Assembly (NCBI GenBank): GCA_947631005.1
Contig: CANRJR010000001.1
Span: 1 to 64,000 of the forward strand
DNA length: 64,000 nucleotides
Source: an uncultured Clostridia bacterium
GTDB lineage: Bacteria; Bacillota; Clostridia; Christensenellales; Borkfalkiaceae
Direction: 5' to 3'
The translations under genes and the position numbers were made by a program. The notes below the pieces were generated by a model. That model had not been told where the DNA came from. It made no database searches and worked only from the letters and a program-made list of their open reading frames with translations. This document shows positions 1 to 11,800 of the stretch, piece by piece. Within the stretch, counting starts at the first letter, position 1. Every line of letters begins with the position of its first letter.

Positions 1-851
1 TCGTAATATTCGATGACCGAGGGAAGCCCGTCTTGCAGGCAGAGCACCCCCACTTTCTCCTCGGGCGAAGCCTTGCATACCACCTTTGCGCCGCTCTCCA
101 TGCCGCTTTTTATCGTCGCCCCGACAAAGCACGGGTCGGCGATGCGCTGCAACACGTTGTCGACAGCGAACACGTTGATCCATTCGACGCCGCGCGCTTC
201 GAGCGTCTTGCCGTATCCCGCTTTCAATAAGGAGGAATACCACCCGCCGTTGCCGTTGGGCGAAAGCGCGAGCTTGCCCTTTCCTTCGAGCAAAATTTTT
301 CCGTCGAAGCCGACGCTCGGTGCCATCTCCTGCGTGAAAAAGTAGATCTCCGACTGCGGATAGGAAAAATAATCGTGCGCGCGGAAAAATTCCCGCGTTT
401 CCGCGTCGTTCTTCTCGCTCGTCATGATGAAGAGCGGAAGATACGCCCCGCACGCGTTCACCGTGTCTTTGAGATTGCGGATGAGCTGTTCGAAGATATA
501 CAGCGGTTTGGTGACGCCGACGTCGAACGTCCCTTTCGGTCCATCCCAGCCGAGCCGCGTCCCCTGCCCGCCCGCGAGCAAGACCGCCGCGACCTTGCCC
601 GCGCGGACGGCTTGTACGCCGATCTCGGTAAATTCCGCGCGGCGCGCCTCGATGTCCGAAAGGCGCAACCCCGCGATGGGACGGACGGTTTTGCCGCCGC
701 TCAAATCTTCGGGCTGCCGCCAATGTTCGACGACCTCCCAATCAATGGCGTTGAGCCGCGCGACATATTCCTCCTTTTCGGACGGGGAAAGTCCCCCGAA
801 GTCGAGAAGATGCGCCTGTCCGCGCGCGATAAGTTCCTTTGAAAGATCCAT
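1..851 (-). CDS. UTP--glucose-1-phosphate uridylyltransferase / UDP-N-acetylhexosamine pyrophosphorylase family (UDPGP), 3' end truncated by window edge
   Basis: Reverse translation from the CAT at 849-851 gives MDLSKELIARGQAHLLDFGGLSPSEKEEYVARLNAIDWEVVEHW...VAAVLLAGGQGTRLGWDGPKGTFDVGVTKPLYIFEQ, the UDPGP nucleotide-binding motif. Not in the ORF track because it runs off the window. Confidence 0.88.
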   Translation of the reverse strand, partial: MDLSKELIARGQAHLLDFGGLSPSEKEEYVARLNAIDWEVVEHWRQPEDLSGGKTVRPIAGLRLSDIEARRAEFTEIGVQAVRAGKVAAVLLAGGQGTRLGWDGPKGTFDVGVTKPLYIFEQLIRNLKDTVNACGAYLPLFIMTSEKNDAETREFFRAHDYFSYPQSEIYFFTQEMAPSVGFDGKILLEGKGKLALSPNGNGGWYSSLLKAGYGKTLEARGVEWINVFAVDNVLQRIADPCFVGATIKSGMESGAKVVCKASPEEKVGVLCLQDGLPSVIEYY

Positions 852-889
852 GCGATACTCCGAATTGCCGTTGTTTTTTGCTTATGAGG

Positions 890-2953
890 TTATTTTTCGA
901 GCAGGAATGCGCCCGCGCGATAGCTCCCGCCCTCAACGGAAAGCGCGCCGTCTGCCGTATAGGGAAGATCGGTGAAAGCGGCTTTGAGAGAATACCCGTC
1001 GAGCGGGATCTCCACGCCCGTCTCGCAGTCGAGGAAGTGCACGATCACAAGTCTGCGGTTTTTGTAGTCTTTGACGTAAATTTGTCTGCCCTGCGGCTCG
1101 CGGTAGTACTCCACGTTGCAGTCGATCTGCACGATGTCGCCGCGGCGGACAATGTCTTTGACCGACTCGTAAAAGGCGAGCCCCTCTTTGAGAAGCGTCA
1201 TTCTCTCCTTGTTGCGGGGGGAAATGTCGCCCGAGAGGCAGATGCGCCCCATCATCGCCGCGCACAGCGAATAGATCGTGCGGCTCGGCGTCTCGTTCTT
1301 GCGGATAACCGCCCATATCTGCGACTGCCGCGCGGGAACGACGCGCGAGACGTTCGCCGCCACGAGCGGGATCTCGGCGCATTCGTGCGCGTCCGAGAAC
1401 GAGCACATCGAAACCTTGTTCATGCGGAGAGGTTCGATCCTGCTCCCGCCCGAGGAACAGTTCTCGATGACGATGCCCGGGATCTTCTCTTTGAGATGTT
1501 CGAGCCACCAGAGGCTCTCTTCGGTGAGCTGCCGTCCCCCCTCGCCGAGCGAGCCGTCGGGCGCGTCGCACCCGATGCCGATGTTCTCGTTATAGTCGAT
1601 CTTCAAATACTCGAAGCCGTTCTCCCGCAAGGTGCGGACGAGCTTCTCTTCGAGATAACTTTTGACCTGCGGTAGGCGAAGGTCGAGGAAGCGGCGGTTC
1701 TTGCAGGTGAGCGTCTTGCCGTCGCGGCGGACATGCGCCTCTTCAAAGCGGAAGGCGTTGCTGTCCCTGCCCGTGATCTCGAACTCGTACCAAATGCCCG
1801 CCTTCATGCCGTGCGCCTTGATCTTGTCGACGACCCGCTTCATGTCGGGAAAGATCGTGGGATTGATGTCCCAATCGCCGATGGCGTTGCACCAATTTCG
1901 GTCGAGCGGCTTATACCAACCGCTGTCGATGATGAAATACTTCACGCCGAGCGGCGCGACCGCCGCAAGCTGTTTGTCGATCTTTGCCTCGCTCGGATTG
2001 CCCCACGTCGCACAATATTCGTTGTACATCACGGGCATATCTTGCTCGCTCGCGGGGACGGAGAGACGGGCGTCCTGCTCGTGCACGAAGGCGTTGAACA
2101 CGTCTTGAAGCCGCCTTTTTACGGTGAAGCGGGCGCGGTGGGCGGTAAATCTCCCCCCCGCGGGCACGACTTTTCTCCAATGCCCCGATTCATACCCCGC
2201 AAGCCCCGCCGTGATCGAACAGCTCTCCTTTTCCTCGTAGAGCTCCATCTCCCAAGAGTAGGGTGCTTCGGGCATAACCCCCCAAACGACGCCGTTTTCC
2301 GCGTCCTCGATCGCGCCGAACGGGAAATAGCCGCGGTTGGGCATGCTCCCGTTCTGCCCCCACTTTTCGGACTTCACCCCGTAGCGCGCCCAGCTCATGT
2401 CCATGCCGAGGCGGGAGAACGTATCGGTGACGAGGCGGCATTCGCGCGACCACGCGCTCGTCATGCGGTGCAGACGGAAGCCGCACGTCGTGTGCTTGAC
2501 GGGCGAAGCCAGCCCGCTCAACGAGAGCGACGGGAAATATTCGAGCGTCTGCGGCGCGCCCGTGCGGTTTTCATAGGTGATCTCCACGGTGAATACGCCC
2601 GTCTCGCGGTCATACCACAGGCGGTGGATATATTGATTCCCCGCGCCGTCGGTGAGATAGGTGTTGAGATTGCCCTGCGAGAACTCCGTCTGCCGCTCGA
2701 TTTTGAGCAGCGTGGAATTGCGGTTGCGCATGGAGACGCCGGGCGTATAGTCGATGAGCGGTTCGTCGCCCGTAAAGGCGACCTGTACCAAGCTGTCGCA
2801 GTGCAGTTTTTTGGGGTCGACGTCGAACTCCTTGGGATACGCCGTAAACCCGATGACCGTCTTTTTCTCGTGTCCCTCGACGGGCGTTTCGACGTAACTT
2901 ACCACAACGTCGCCGAATTCGTATTTTTTACAGTACATGCCGATACCCTGCAA
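890..2953 (-). CDS. Alpha-galactosidase, GH36/melibiase-like
   Basis: 687 aa; KYFIIDSGWYKP...GDWDINPTIFPDMKRVVDKIKAHGMKAGIWYEFE and YLKIDYNENIGIGCD are GH36 catalytic-barrel motifs. Confidence 0.85.
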   Translation of the reverse strand: MQGIGMYCKKYEFGDVVVSYVETPVEGHEKKTVIGFTAYPKEFDVDPKKLHCDSLVQVAFTGDEPLIDYTPGVSMRNRNSTLLKIERQTEFSQGNLNTYLTDGAGNQYIHRLWYDRETGVFTVEITYENRTGAPQTLEYFPSLSLSGLASPVKHTTCGFRLHRMTSAWSRECRLVTDTFSRLGMDMSWARYGVKSEKWGQNGSMPNRGYFPFGAIEDAENGVVWGVMPEAPYSWEMELYEEKESCSITAGLAGYESGHWRKVVPAGGRFTAHRARFTVKRRLQDVFNAFVHEQDARLSVPASEQDMPVMYNEYCATWGNPSEAKIDKQLAAVAPLGVKYFIIDSGWYKPLDRNWCNAIGDWDINPTIFPDMKRVVDKIKAHGMKAGIWYEFEITGRDSNAFRFEEAHVRRDGKTLTCKNRRFLDLRLPQVKSYLEEKLVRTLRENGFEYLKIDYNENIGIGCDAPDGSLGEGGRQLTEESLWWLEHLKEKIPGIVIENCSSGGSRIEPLRMNKVSMCSFSDAHECAEIPLVAANVSRVVPARQSQIWAVIRKNETPSRTIYSLCAAMMGRICLSGDISPRNKERMTLLKEGLAFYESVKDIVRRGDIVQIDCNVEYYREPQGRQIYVKDYKNRRLVIVHFLDCETGVEIPLDGYSLKAAFTDLPYTADGALSVEGGSYRAGAFLLEK

Positions 2954-2994
2954 AGGGCGGCGATTTCCGCCGCCCTGCCCTCATTGTTTTGTTG

Positions 2995-4455
2995 TTATTT
3001 TCTCGTTTTCCAAACTTGGTCCGACCACATGAGGTCTCTCTTGAAGTTGTTGATCTCGGTATTCTCGTCGATGAGCACGACCTCAACGCCCCACATGTTG
3101 CCGAGGTCGACCATCTCCTGCGCCGTAACGACGGACGACACGACGGTGTGATGCGCGCCGCCCGCATAGATCCATGCCGCAACGCCGTCTTTGAAGTTGG
3201 GCTGATATTTCCACATCAGACCGCCGACGGGGAGGTTGGGCATCTTGTGCGGGTATTTCACGAGCTCGATCTTCTGCACGATCAAACGCATTCTGTCGCC
3301 CATGTCGATCATGGAGACGGCGATCGCGTGAGGTGCTTCGATCCCCTCGAATACGAGACGGGCGGGATCGCTCTTGCCGCCGATCCCGAGCGGGTGCACC
3401 TGGATCTCGGGCTTGGTCGCCGCGAACTGCGGGCTGACTTCGAGCATGTGCGCGCCGAGGCAAAGCCCGTCTTTGAGGTCGTAGGTGTAGTCCTCCATGA
3501 GACCCGTGCCCTTTTGATCCGCCATGTATTGCATGGTCGCGCCGAGCGCGGCGATCTTCCAATCGCCCTCCGCGCCGAAGCCGTAGCCCTTGCCTTGCAG
3601 GTCTTGAATGGCGAGCCCGGGAAGCTGGTTCATGCCGTGCAGCGAACCGAAGTGGTCGACGATGCCGATGTAGCCGCCCTTGTCTTTGCAGAATTTCTCC
3701 ATCGCGATCTCGTACTTCGCCTGTTCGCGGACGACCTCGACGCGCTTCGTGCCCATCGTGTACTTCTTCGCATATTCCGCCATGAGCGCGTCCACTTCCT
3801 GTTCGGTGACCATGTCGATATAGTCTACGAGGTCGCCGACGGGATAGTAGTCGACCTGCCAGCCGAGGTTAATGTGCGCGTCCACCTTGTCGCCCTCGGT
3901 GACCGCGACGTCGCGCATGTTGTCGGAGAAGCGGCAAACCTTGACCGTCTTGGAGAAGGCGTAGCCCGCGGCGACCTTGCACCAGCTCGCGAGCTCCGCA
4001 AGCGCGGCGGGATCTTTATAGTAGCCGACGATCACCTTGTTGTCCATGCGCAGACGCGCCACGATGTAGCCGAACTCTCTGTCGCCGTGCGCCGCCTGGT
4101 TCTCGTTCATGAAATCCATGTCGATGGTATCGTAGGGCAGTTTTTCGTTGTACTGCGTCGCGAAGTGGCACATGGGCTTTTGCAGCATTTTGAGCCCCTT
4201 GATCCACATCTTCGCGGGCGAGAACGTATGACACCATGTGATGATGCCGATGCAGTTGTCGTCGGCGTTCACCTTTTTCACGGCTTCCACAACTTCGTCC
4301 GAGCTCTTGCAGGTCGTAAGATATTTCACGGTGACGGGAACGTACTTGTTGACGTATTCCGCCATCTCCTCGGAGTGCGCCGCGACATGCGCGAGCACGT
4401 CGTCCCCGTAGAGCGTCTGCGAACCCGTAAGCCAATACACTACTTTTTCTTTCAT
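2995..4455 (-). CDS. araA: L-arabinose isomerase
   Basis: 486 aa; VYWLTGSQTLYGDDVL N-terminus, GIITWCHTFSPAKMWI, AEGDWKIAALGATMQYM. Confidence 0.95.
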   Translation of the reverse strand: MKEKVVYWLTGSQTLYGDDVLAHVAAHSEEMAEYVNKYVPVTVKYLTTCKSSDEVVEAVKKVNADDNCIGIITWCHTFSPAKMWIKGLKMLQKPMCHFATQYNEKLPYDTIDMDFMNENQAAHGDREFGYIVARLRMDNKVIVGYYKDPAALAELASWCKVAAGYAFSKTVKVCRFSDNMRDVAVTEGDKVDAHINLGWQVDYYPVGDLVDYIDMVTEQEVDALMAEYAKKYTMGTKRVEVVREQAKYEIAMEKFCKDKGGYIGIVDHFGSLHGMNQLPGLAIQDLQGKGYGFGAEGDWKIAALGATMQYMADQKGTGLMEDYTYDLKDGLCLGAHMLEVSPQFAATKPEIQVHPLGIGGKSDPARLVFEGIEAPHAIAVSMIDMGDRMRLIVQKIELVKYPHKMPNLPVGGLMWKYQPNFKDGVAAWIYAGGAHHTVVSSVVTAQEMVDLGNMWGVEVVLIDENTEINNFKRDLMWSDQVWKTRK

Positions 4456-4488
4456 TATGATGATCTCCTTAATTTGATTTTTCTTTCT

Positions 4489-5196
4489 TTATTCGCCCGA
4501 GACGAGCTTGTTGCGCGCTTCGACGACCGCGCTTGCGAGCTCTCCGTCGGTGACGAGGTAGAGCGGGCGCGGGTGTTCCCCCGTCCCCCAGCGGAACACG
4601 AGCGCGCCGTTTTCGGGCAAGCCGAGCGACGCCGCAAGTTCCTCTTCCAATGTGACCAGAAGATAGAGCGCGCCGCGGTATGCGATCGAGCCGAGCACGC
4701 CGAAAGGAACTTCGTCCCCGTTTGGATTTCTCAAAATGATGACGCCGTCTTTCCCGTCGTTGGGTTCGTCGACATATTCGAATTTGATCTCTTGCGGATC
4801 GTGTTCGAAATAGTGTTCCAAGACGGTGAGCGCGTTGTCGGCGTACGGCGCGGGATAGGTCGTGCGGTATTTCGCGAATACCGCTTCCGCGAGCGTATTG
4901 TCGAAGACGCGTTCGTAGTCTAACCCGTCCCCGACGAGCCGATAGAGGAACGCGGCGTTCTCGGGCAACACGATCTGTCCGTTGGCGAACGCCTCCCTGT
5001 CGAGCGGAAGCAGAATGATATAATTCTCTCCCGAATAGGTGACGCGCGCGACCGACTTCAAGACATGCTCGACGTATCCCTCATCCGTCTCATAGCGCAG
5101 AACGTGGTGATAGTCGTATTTGCCGTCGGCGCGGCGTACCTTGTCGATCCGCGTGAGGTGAAAGACGGGATTTTTCAAAAAATCCATGTAATCCAT
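4489..5196 (-). CDS. DUF1292-like protein (possible tandem duplication) inside the arabinose operon
   Basis: 235 aa; DGVIILRNPNGDEVPFGVLGSIAYRGALYLLVTLEE resembles DUF1292; the N-terminal half shows a similar pattern (VTYSGENYIILLPLDRE). Confidence 0.6.
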   Translation of the reverse strand: MDYMDFLKNPVFHLTRIDKVRRADGKYDYHHVLRYETDEGYVEHVLKSVARVTYSGENYIILLPLDREAFANGQIVLPENAAFLYRLVGDGLDYERVFDNTLAEAVFAKYRTTYPAPYADNALTVLEHYFEHDPQEIKFEYVDEPNDGKDGVIILRNPNGDEVPFGVLGSIAYRGALYLLVTLEEELAASLGLPENGALVFRWGTGEHPRPLYLVTDGELASAVVEARNKLVSGE

Positions 5197-5206
5197 CGCG
5201 CGCCTC

Positions 5207-5905
5207 TCACTTCTTCTGTCCGTAATAGGCGTTTTTGCCGTGCTTGCGCTGGTAATGCTTCTCCATCATGAAGCGGTCGGCGCGGGTGACGTCGGGATTG
5301 ACCGCCTCGGTGATCGTCGCCATTTTGGCGACCTCTTCGATGACCGTTGCGTTATACACCGAAGCGTCGGCGTCCTTCCCGAACGCGAACACGCCGTGGC
5401 TCTTGATGAGCACGCCCGGAACTTCGAGCGGCTTCAACCCGTCGGCGCGGAACTTCTCGATGATGGCAAGCCCCGTGTTCTTCTCGTATTCCCCCTCGAT
5501 CTCCGCTTGGGTGAGCGAGCGCGCGCAGGGAATGTCGCCGTAGAAGTAGTCGGCGTGCGTCGTGCCGTAGAACGGAATGGCGCGCCCCGCCTGCGCCCAC
5601 GCCGTGGCATAGGTGGAATGGGTGTGCGTTACGCCGCCCACGTCGGGGAACGCCTTATAAAACTCGATGTGCGTCGGCGTGTCGGACGAGGGACGCAGAT
5701 CCCCCTCCACGACCTTTCCGTTGAGGTCGACGACGACCATATCGCTCGCCTTCATCACGTCGTACTCGACGCCCGAAGGCTTGATGACGATGAGCCCGCT
5801 CGCGCGGTCGATCTCCGAAACGTTCCCCCAAGTGAAGAGCACGAGATGGTGCTTCACGAGATCGAGATTGGCTTTGAGTACCTTTTCTTTCAATGCTTCC
5901 AACAT
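5207..5905 (-). CDS. araD: L-ribulose-5-phosphate 4-epimerase
   Basis: 232 aa; [29 protein letters not shown] and [38 protein letters not shown]. Confidence 0.95.
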   Translation of the reverse strand: MLEALKEKVLKANLDLVKHHLVLFTWGNVSEIDRASGLIVIKPSGVEYDVMKASDMVVVDLNGKVVEGDLRPSSDTPTHIEFYKAFPDVGGVTHTHSTYATAWAQAGRAIPFYGTTHADYFYGDIPCARSLTQAEIEGEYEKNTGLAIIEKFRADGLKPLEVPGVLIKSHGVFAFGKDADASVYNATVIEEVAKMATITEAVNPDVTRADRFMMEKHYQRKHGKNAYYGQKK

Positions 5906-5920
5906 GGTTTGTTTCCCCCT

Positions 5921-7510
5921 TTATTTGAGCGAATGGACGGCTTCCCGCACGATGGGCAGACCCGCGACGTAGCGGTCGCCGAACGCTTCGAATCCCGCAA
6001 CGTCGGCGGGATCGGGCGCGAGCGTGACCCCCTCCTGTCCCGCGAATACGCTCTCGTCGAGATAAGTTTCGAGGCTCTCGTCCTTTTTCTTGCGGATGAG
6101 GTAGTTTGCGAGGATCGCCATGCCCCACGCGCCGCCCTCGCCCGCCGTTTTCATGACGGTGACGGGCGCGTTGATCGCCGCCGCCAAATAGCTTTGCCCG
6201 ACGCGCTCGGTTTTGAAGAGCCCGCCGTGACCCGTGATCCTGTCGAGCTTTACGCCCTCCTCTTTGAGCATGATGTCGCACCCGACTTTGAGCGCGCCGA
6301 ACGCCGAATACAGATGCGTGCGCATGAAGTTGGCGAGGTTGAAATTGCCGTTCGCCGTGCGCACGAAGAGCGGTCTGCCGTGCTCCACGTTGGTGACGTG
6401 CTCGTTGGAGACGTAGTTATAGGCGAGCAAGCCGCCGCAGTCTTTGTCTCCCTTTTCGGATTCGAAATACAGGGTGTCGTACAGCTTCCAGCGGGGAATG
6501 TCGACGCCGAGAAGTTTGGCAAATTCGCCGAACATGCCGACCCATGCGTTAAGGTCGGACGTGCAGTTGTTGCAGTGCACCATGCCCACGAGGTCGCCGA
6601 CGGGCGTGGTGACGAGGTCGATCTCGGGATAGGGCTTGGAAAGCTCCTTTTCGAGGACGATCATCGCGAACACCGACGTGCCCGCAGACACGTTCCCCGT
6701 GCGCTTTTTAATGGAATTGGTGGCTACCATGCCCGTGCCAGCGTCCCCCTCGGGCGGGCAGAGCGGAATGCCGTATTTGAGGTTTCCCGTGGGATCGAGG
6801 ATCTTCGCCCCCTGTTCGGTGAGCCGACCCGCGTCCTCGCCCGCAACGAGGATCTCGGGAAGCACGCTTTCCACCTTGAACGGGATCTTCCCCTTGACGA
6901 GATCGTTGAACTTTTCGAGCATTTCCTTGTCGTACTGTTTGGTAACGGGGTCGACGGGGAACATGCCCGAGGCTTCGCCGATGCCGATGACTTTCTTGCC
7001 CGTGAGAAGCCAATGGACGTAGCCCTCGAGGGTGGTTTGGAAAGTGATGTCTTTCACGTGCTCCTCGCCGTCGAGGATCGCCTGATAGAGGTGTGCGATC
7101 GACCAGCGGGCGGGAATGTGGTAGTGGAAGAGTTCGGTGAGACGGTCGCCCGCGTAAGCCGCCGTATTGTTGCGCCAGGTGCGGAAAGGCACGAGCAGCT
7201 TGTCGTTCTTGTCAAAGACCATATAGCCGTGCATCATTGCGGAAATGCCGATCGCGCCGACCGTCGTAAGCGTTACGCCGTATTTTTCCTTGACGTCCCG
7301 CGCCATGTCGGCATAGCTGCCCTGCAATCCCGTGATGATATCTTCAAGCGTGTACGACCAAATGTGTCCGATGTGGCGGTTCTCCCATTCGTGGCTTCCC
7401 GAAGCAATGGGCTTATTCGTTTCGTCGACAAGCACCGCCTTGATACGGGTCGAACCGAATTCGATGCCGAGCGCGGTCCTGCCGAGCTCGATGAGCTGCT
7501 TGGTTTCCAT
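5921..7510 (-). CDS. araB: FGGY-family carbohydrate kinase, probable ribulokinase
   Basis: Likely start [30 protein letters not shown] at 7510 (track ORF runs to 7636); FGGY fold with operon context araB-araD-araA. Confidence 0.82.
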   Translation of the reverse strand: METKQLIELGRTALGIEFGSTRIKAVLVDETNKPIASGSHEWENRHIGHIWSYTLEDIITGLQGSYADMARDVKEKYGVTLTTVGAIGISAMMHGYMVFDKNDKLLVPFRTWRNNTAAYAGDRLTELFHYHIPARWSIAHLYQAILDGEEHVKDITFQTTLEGYVHWLLTGKKVIGIGEASGMFPVDPVTKQYDKEMLEKFNDLVKGKIPFKVESVLPEILVAGEDAGRLTEQGAKILDPTGNLKYGIPLCPPEGDAGTGMVATNSIKKRTGNVSAGTSVFAMIVLEKELSKPYPEIDLVTTPVGDLVGMVHCNNCTSDLNAWVGMFGEFAKLLGVDIPRWKLYDTLYFESEKGDKDCGGLLAYNYVSNEHVTNVEHGRPLFVRTANGNFNLANFMRTHLYSAFGALKVGCDIMLKEEGVKLDRITGHGGLFKTERVGQSYLAAAINAPVTVMKTAGEGGAWGMAILANYLIRKKKDESLETYLDESVFAGQEGVTLAPDPADVAGFEAFGDRYVAGLPIVREAVHSLK

Positions 7511-7621
7511 AGTATCCCCCTTGCGTATTATCGTACATTCGTACGATCCTATTATAGAATAAACGGGCGCAAATTTCAATAGCTGCGCCGAAAAATGTTT
7601 GGAAATTTTTTGACGGACATA

Positions 7622-7653
7622 CGCCGCCCGCCGCATTTTGCGGCGGGCGGCGG
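7622..7653. terminator. GC-rich hairpin downstream of mscS-like gene
   Basis: cgccgcccgccgcattttgcggcgggcggcg inverted repeat just beyond the stop at 7664. Confidence 0.6.
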
Positions 7654-7663
7654 GATAAATCGC

Positions 7664-8629
7664 TTATTTCGTTTGGGGCTTTTCCTCTTGGTCGGGATAG
7701 TGCACGTCCACCTGCGGGAACGGAATGTGCACGTTCTCCTCCGCGAAGAGCAGCCTGATCTCGCGGTTCATGTCGCGCTGGACTTGGAAGAAATCTTCCT
7801 CCTTGCATTTCGCGCCGAATTGCAAGATCACGCTCGAATCGGCGAGCGCGTTCACGCCGAGATAGTCGGGTCCTTCGACCACGCGGGGCAGACGCTCTTT
7901 GAGGCAGTCTTTGTTGTCCGAAAGGATCTTCTCCACCCGTTCGAGATCTTCGTCGTAGGCGATCCCGATATACACGATGGGATAGGAGAGCTCCCTACTC
8001 TGGTTGATGAACACCTTGATGGTGCTGTTGTTCGCGATACGGATGTCGCCGCTGTAATTGATGAGCTTGGTGTTGCGGATGCCGATCTCCTGCACCGTGC
8101 CGCGCCAGCCGTCGATGGTTACGATGTCGCCCACCTGCAACGTTCCGTCGCACACGATGAAGATCCCCGCAACGACGTCGGCGATGAGGCTCTGCATGCC
8201 GAGCCCGATGACGAGGGTGAGAACGCCTGCGCCCGCAACGAGCGCGGTAACGTTGATCCCCCATACGGCGAGAATGCAGATGACCGCGACCACCCATATC
8301 ACCACCTTGATGATGCTGTTTACGAGCTTGCCGATCGTGACGCGGCGGGGCGTGCCGCGGAAGATCTTGTCGATGACCGTACATACGACGTACAGCACGA
8401 CGAGCGCGATAAACAGAACCTGAATACAGCGCACGAGCGGAGGAATGAGTGAGATGAGTTTGTTGACGAGATCGCCGCGGTTGGGGTCGGCATCGCACCA
8501 GCCGCCCTCGCCGTACAGTTCGCCGTAAAACACAAATCCGAGTACGGAGATCGCCGCAAAAACGGCGAGAAGCACGAGCCCTGTTTTGTAGCTCGCGCCG
8601 TACTTCTTTTTCAAAGTGGAATTGTCCAT
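7664..8629 (-). CDS. Small-conductance mechanosensitive channel family (MscS)
   Basis: VAGAGVLTLVIGLGMQSLIADVVAGIFIVCDGTLQVGDIVTIDGWRGTVQEIGIRNTKL; likely start MDNSTLKKKYGASYKTG at 8629. Confidence 0.9.
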   Translation of the reverse strand: MDNSTLKKKYGASYKTGLVLLAVFAAISVLGFVFYGELYGEGGWCDADPNRGDLVNKLISLIPPLVRCIQVLFIALVVLYVVCTVIDKIFRGTPRRVTIGKLVNSIIKVVIWVVAVICILAVWGINVTALVAGAGVLTLVIGLGMQSLIADVVAGIFIVCDGTLQVGDIVTIDGWRGTVQEIGIRNTKLINYSGDIRIANNSTIKVFINQSRELSYPIVYIGIAYDEDLERVEKILSDNKDCLKERLPRVVEGPDYLGVNALADSSVILQFGAKCKEEDFFQVQRDMNREIRLLFAEENVHIPFPQVDVHYPDQEEKPQTK

Positions 8630-8842
8630 TGTCTGCTCCTCGGGAAGTTGTTCGGTTTTCGATGCTCTTCCCATGTTTGCCCCTATTATACTTCGCCGCG
8701 TTTGCCTTGTCAAGAACGTCGTTTTTATTTTTTTTGTTTTTCGGAAAGTTTTTCCGCCGAACCTTTTCTCCCGCCGCTTCTGCCGCCGTTTCTGTCCGCC
8801 GAAACTCCCGCCGCTTCTGCCCGCCGCGGGCGGAAAGCGCGA

Positions 8843-8880
8843 AGAGCCGCCGAAGGCAACGCCTTCGGCGGCTCTTTTTT
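8843..8880 (+). terminator. Hairpin terminator, family A copy 1
   Basis: agagccgccgaaggc-aac-gccttcggcggctctttttt, perfect 15-bp stem. Confidence 0.7.
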
Positions 8881-8893
8881 TGTGCGGTGAAGT

Positions 8894-11800
8894 TTATTCG
8901 GCGGGGTTCTTACCGAGCCCCCATGCGCCTGCGTTTTCGGTGAACGTCCAGCCCTCGGGCGCGTTCGACGCGGTGATCTCGGTATGTTCTTCGATGGAAC
9001 TTCCCATATAGATCTTATCGGGCGTTCCGTCGTAGTCCTGTCCGTTGTACTTCTCGCTCGTCCGTTCCGAGTACATCGTTGCCTGCCGTGCGCCGCTTGC
9101 ATTGCAATACGTCCCGTTGAAGTCGCAGGTAGCAAAGTCGACCGTCAATTCGCAGTGCGTGCCGTATGTGTCCGCTTGATTGGCATTACACATAAATCCG
9201 ATCTCCGCCCACGACGCGTTGTGCTGTGCGGGATCTTCGGGTTGCCCCGTTGTGAAGTGTACGCCCGTGAGAAGCACGTTCGTTGCCTTGGCGAGCGAAA
9301 TGCCGCATTTTGCGTAATTGCGGATGGCGACGTTTTTGATTGTCGCCCTATCGACGCCGTGCAGGTTGATCGCGTGTCCCTTGTACCCGTAGACGATGCA
9401 ATTCTCCATGAGGAAATCTTCGATGATGTTGACGTTGTTATCGACCTCGGTGACTTTGATCGCGGACACTTGGGCATTCTCGCTCGTCGTCTCAAAGACG
9501 AGATTTTGCAAGGTAACATGGTCTGCCGAAACTTCGAACGCCGCCTGTCCCGCCTCGCTGTATTCGCCCGCGTCGATGATGGTATAGGTCGTGGGGTCGG
9601 TATCCGTCTCCTTGTTGCCGAACGAGGTGTCGATATTCGGCGTGCCCGAACCGATGATCGTGACGTTCGGAACGAGAATTTTGAACTGCTCGAGCGCAGT
9701 CGCAACGTATCTGCCGGGGGCGAGATAAATCGTCGCAGCTTTCAACCCGTCTGTATCGTTGAGGTCGTTGATCTCGGGAAGCGCGGTCGCAAAGGGAACA
9801 TATTCGGTATGCCCGCTGTCATGAACGAGGTGAAGAATCAGCGTAATTTGTTTATATGTATTGCCCGTATAAGTGAGGTTGGGCTCTCCTGTGGTAGCCG
9901 TGCGGGAACCGCCGACGATGACCGTCTTGGCGTTTACGTTCTTCAAAGTGTGAAGCTCCACTTCGTCGATTGTCACATTTTCAATCGAGCAATCCTGAAT
10001 AGTGTTGTTCGTGTTGGCTTCGCCTGCAATGCCGCCCACAAACAGTTTGCCGTGATTGGCCTTCTGATACGCTACGTCGGCATTGCATTTCACCGTGCCG
10101 TTCTTGAACGTGCACTGTTTGAGGTCGTTATGGTTATGCAGATAGCCCATGACGCCGCCGACCTTTCTCGTCCCCTCGACGGTGACGTTTTCGACGGAGA
10201 GCCCCGTGTACACCTTGGTTTCGGCGTGGGCTTCCGAGAAGCCCATAATGCCGCCGATGTTGTCGCCTTCGAGGTTGGCTTCCTTATAAATTCCCGTAAT
10301 GGTGCAGGTCGCCGCGCTCTCGCCGTTCACCGTGCAAAATTGCACCGTGCCGTTGCTCTCGCCGATAATTCCGCCGATCTTGTAATGTCCTTTAACGGTG
10401 ATCTTGCCTGTGAGATGGCAGTTCCCGATCCCGCCGTTGCCGCCGAGTTTGCCGACGAACGCGCCAACCGAAGATTTTCCCTCGATGTAGCAGTTCTCGA
10501 TCGTGAGACCCTTGATGGTCGCCTTTTCGATCGAGCCGAACAGCCCGACGCCCAGCGACCCGTTCTCGCCGTCCTCATGCGAGTCGTTGACGTACAAATT
10601 GGAGATCTTCTTGCCATCGCCGTCGAACGTGCCCTTGAACGTGTGCGTGTCTACGCCGATGGGTGCGAACGGTTGCGCCTCCTCTTTGGGCTGTCCGTCG
10701 CCGTCTAAGAGGTCGAGGTTGACATCGACGGTGAGTTTGACCGTTTTATTCTCGAACTCGTTGCGGTCTTTGTTGCTCTCGCTCTGGAAGGCATAGAGCC
10801 CGTTCTTCCCCCGAATTTCGAAAACTTCTTCGATGTTCTCGATCTTGCCTTCGGGGTCGTACGTTACGACGTGCACGAACTCCTCGCTCTCGACCGCGAT
10901 CTCCACGGTAACGTTTTTGATCTTGGTGTAGTCGGTAACGCCCTTGAAGATCCCCGCGCTCTCGCCGTTTGCGTCCACTTTATAGTTGGAAATGGTGTGA
11001 CCCTGCCCGTCGAATGTGCCGTTGAAATGCTCCATGGGCGTCCAATTCTCGATGTTTGTTACGTCGACGTCTTGGTCGAGATACACCGTTTTTCCGCTGA
11101 AATCGCCGAGCCCTTCGCCCGTCGCCTGCCGCAAAAGTTCCAACAATTCGTTGGGCTCGGTGATGTGGAATTCCGCCCTCTCCTCCACCGTCTCCTGCGT
11201 GGAATTGTTGACGAGGATGGTCCAGCCGCTCTCCTCCAAAACAAAGATGCGGTAACCCGTGTAGTCGTCGAATGCGTCGAAATAGCGGAAATAGAAGTCG
11301 CCCACTTTGGCGTCCGCCAATTCCTCGTTGAGCCGCGGCGAAACCTTACCGTAGAACCACGTTGCGCCACGCTCGCCTTGTTCGCCCTGTACGCCCTGCG
11401 GACCTTGCGGACCTGTCGCGCCTGTTTCGCCCTGCAGACCTTGTTCGCCTTGTTCGCCCTGCGGACCTTGCGGACCTGTCGCACCCGTTTCGCCTTGCGG
11501 ACCTTGCGCGCCTGTTGCACCCGTCGCACCCGTCGCACCCGTCGCGCCCTGTGCGCCTGCAGGACCTTGTTCTCCCTGTGCGCCCGCAGGACCAGTTGCA
11601 CCCGTCGCGCCCTGTGCGCCCGCAGGACCAGTTGCACCCGTCGCGCCCTGCGCGCCCGCAGGACCCGTCGCGCCCGTGTCGCCTTTGTCGCCCTTGTCGC
11701 CTTTCAGGCTTTCGAGCCACTCCTCTTCCGTGCCGACGAAACCGTTTTTCACGGCGACGTCGTACGCCGACTGACCCGATCCGCCGACGGCGAGCACCAA

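Noticed and set aside
2989-4923. 644-aa plus-strand ORF
   Set aside because: Antisense to araA.
5240-7582. 780-aa plus-strand ORF
   Set aside because: Antisense to araD/araB; Arg/Val/Asp-rich composition typical of shadow ORFs.
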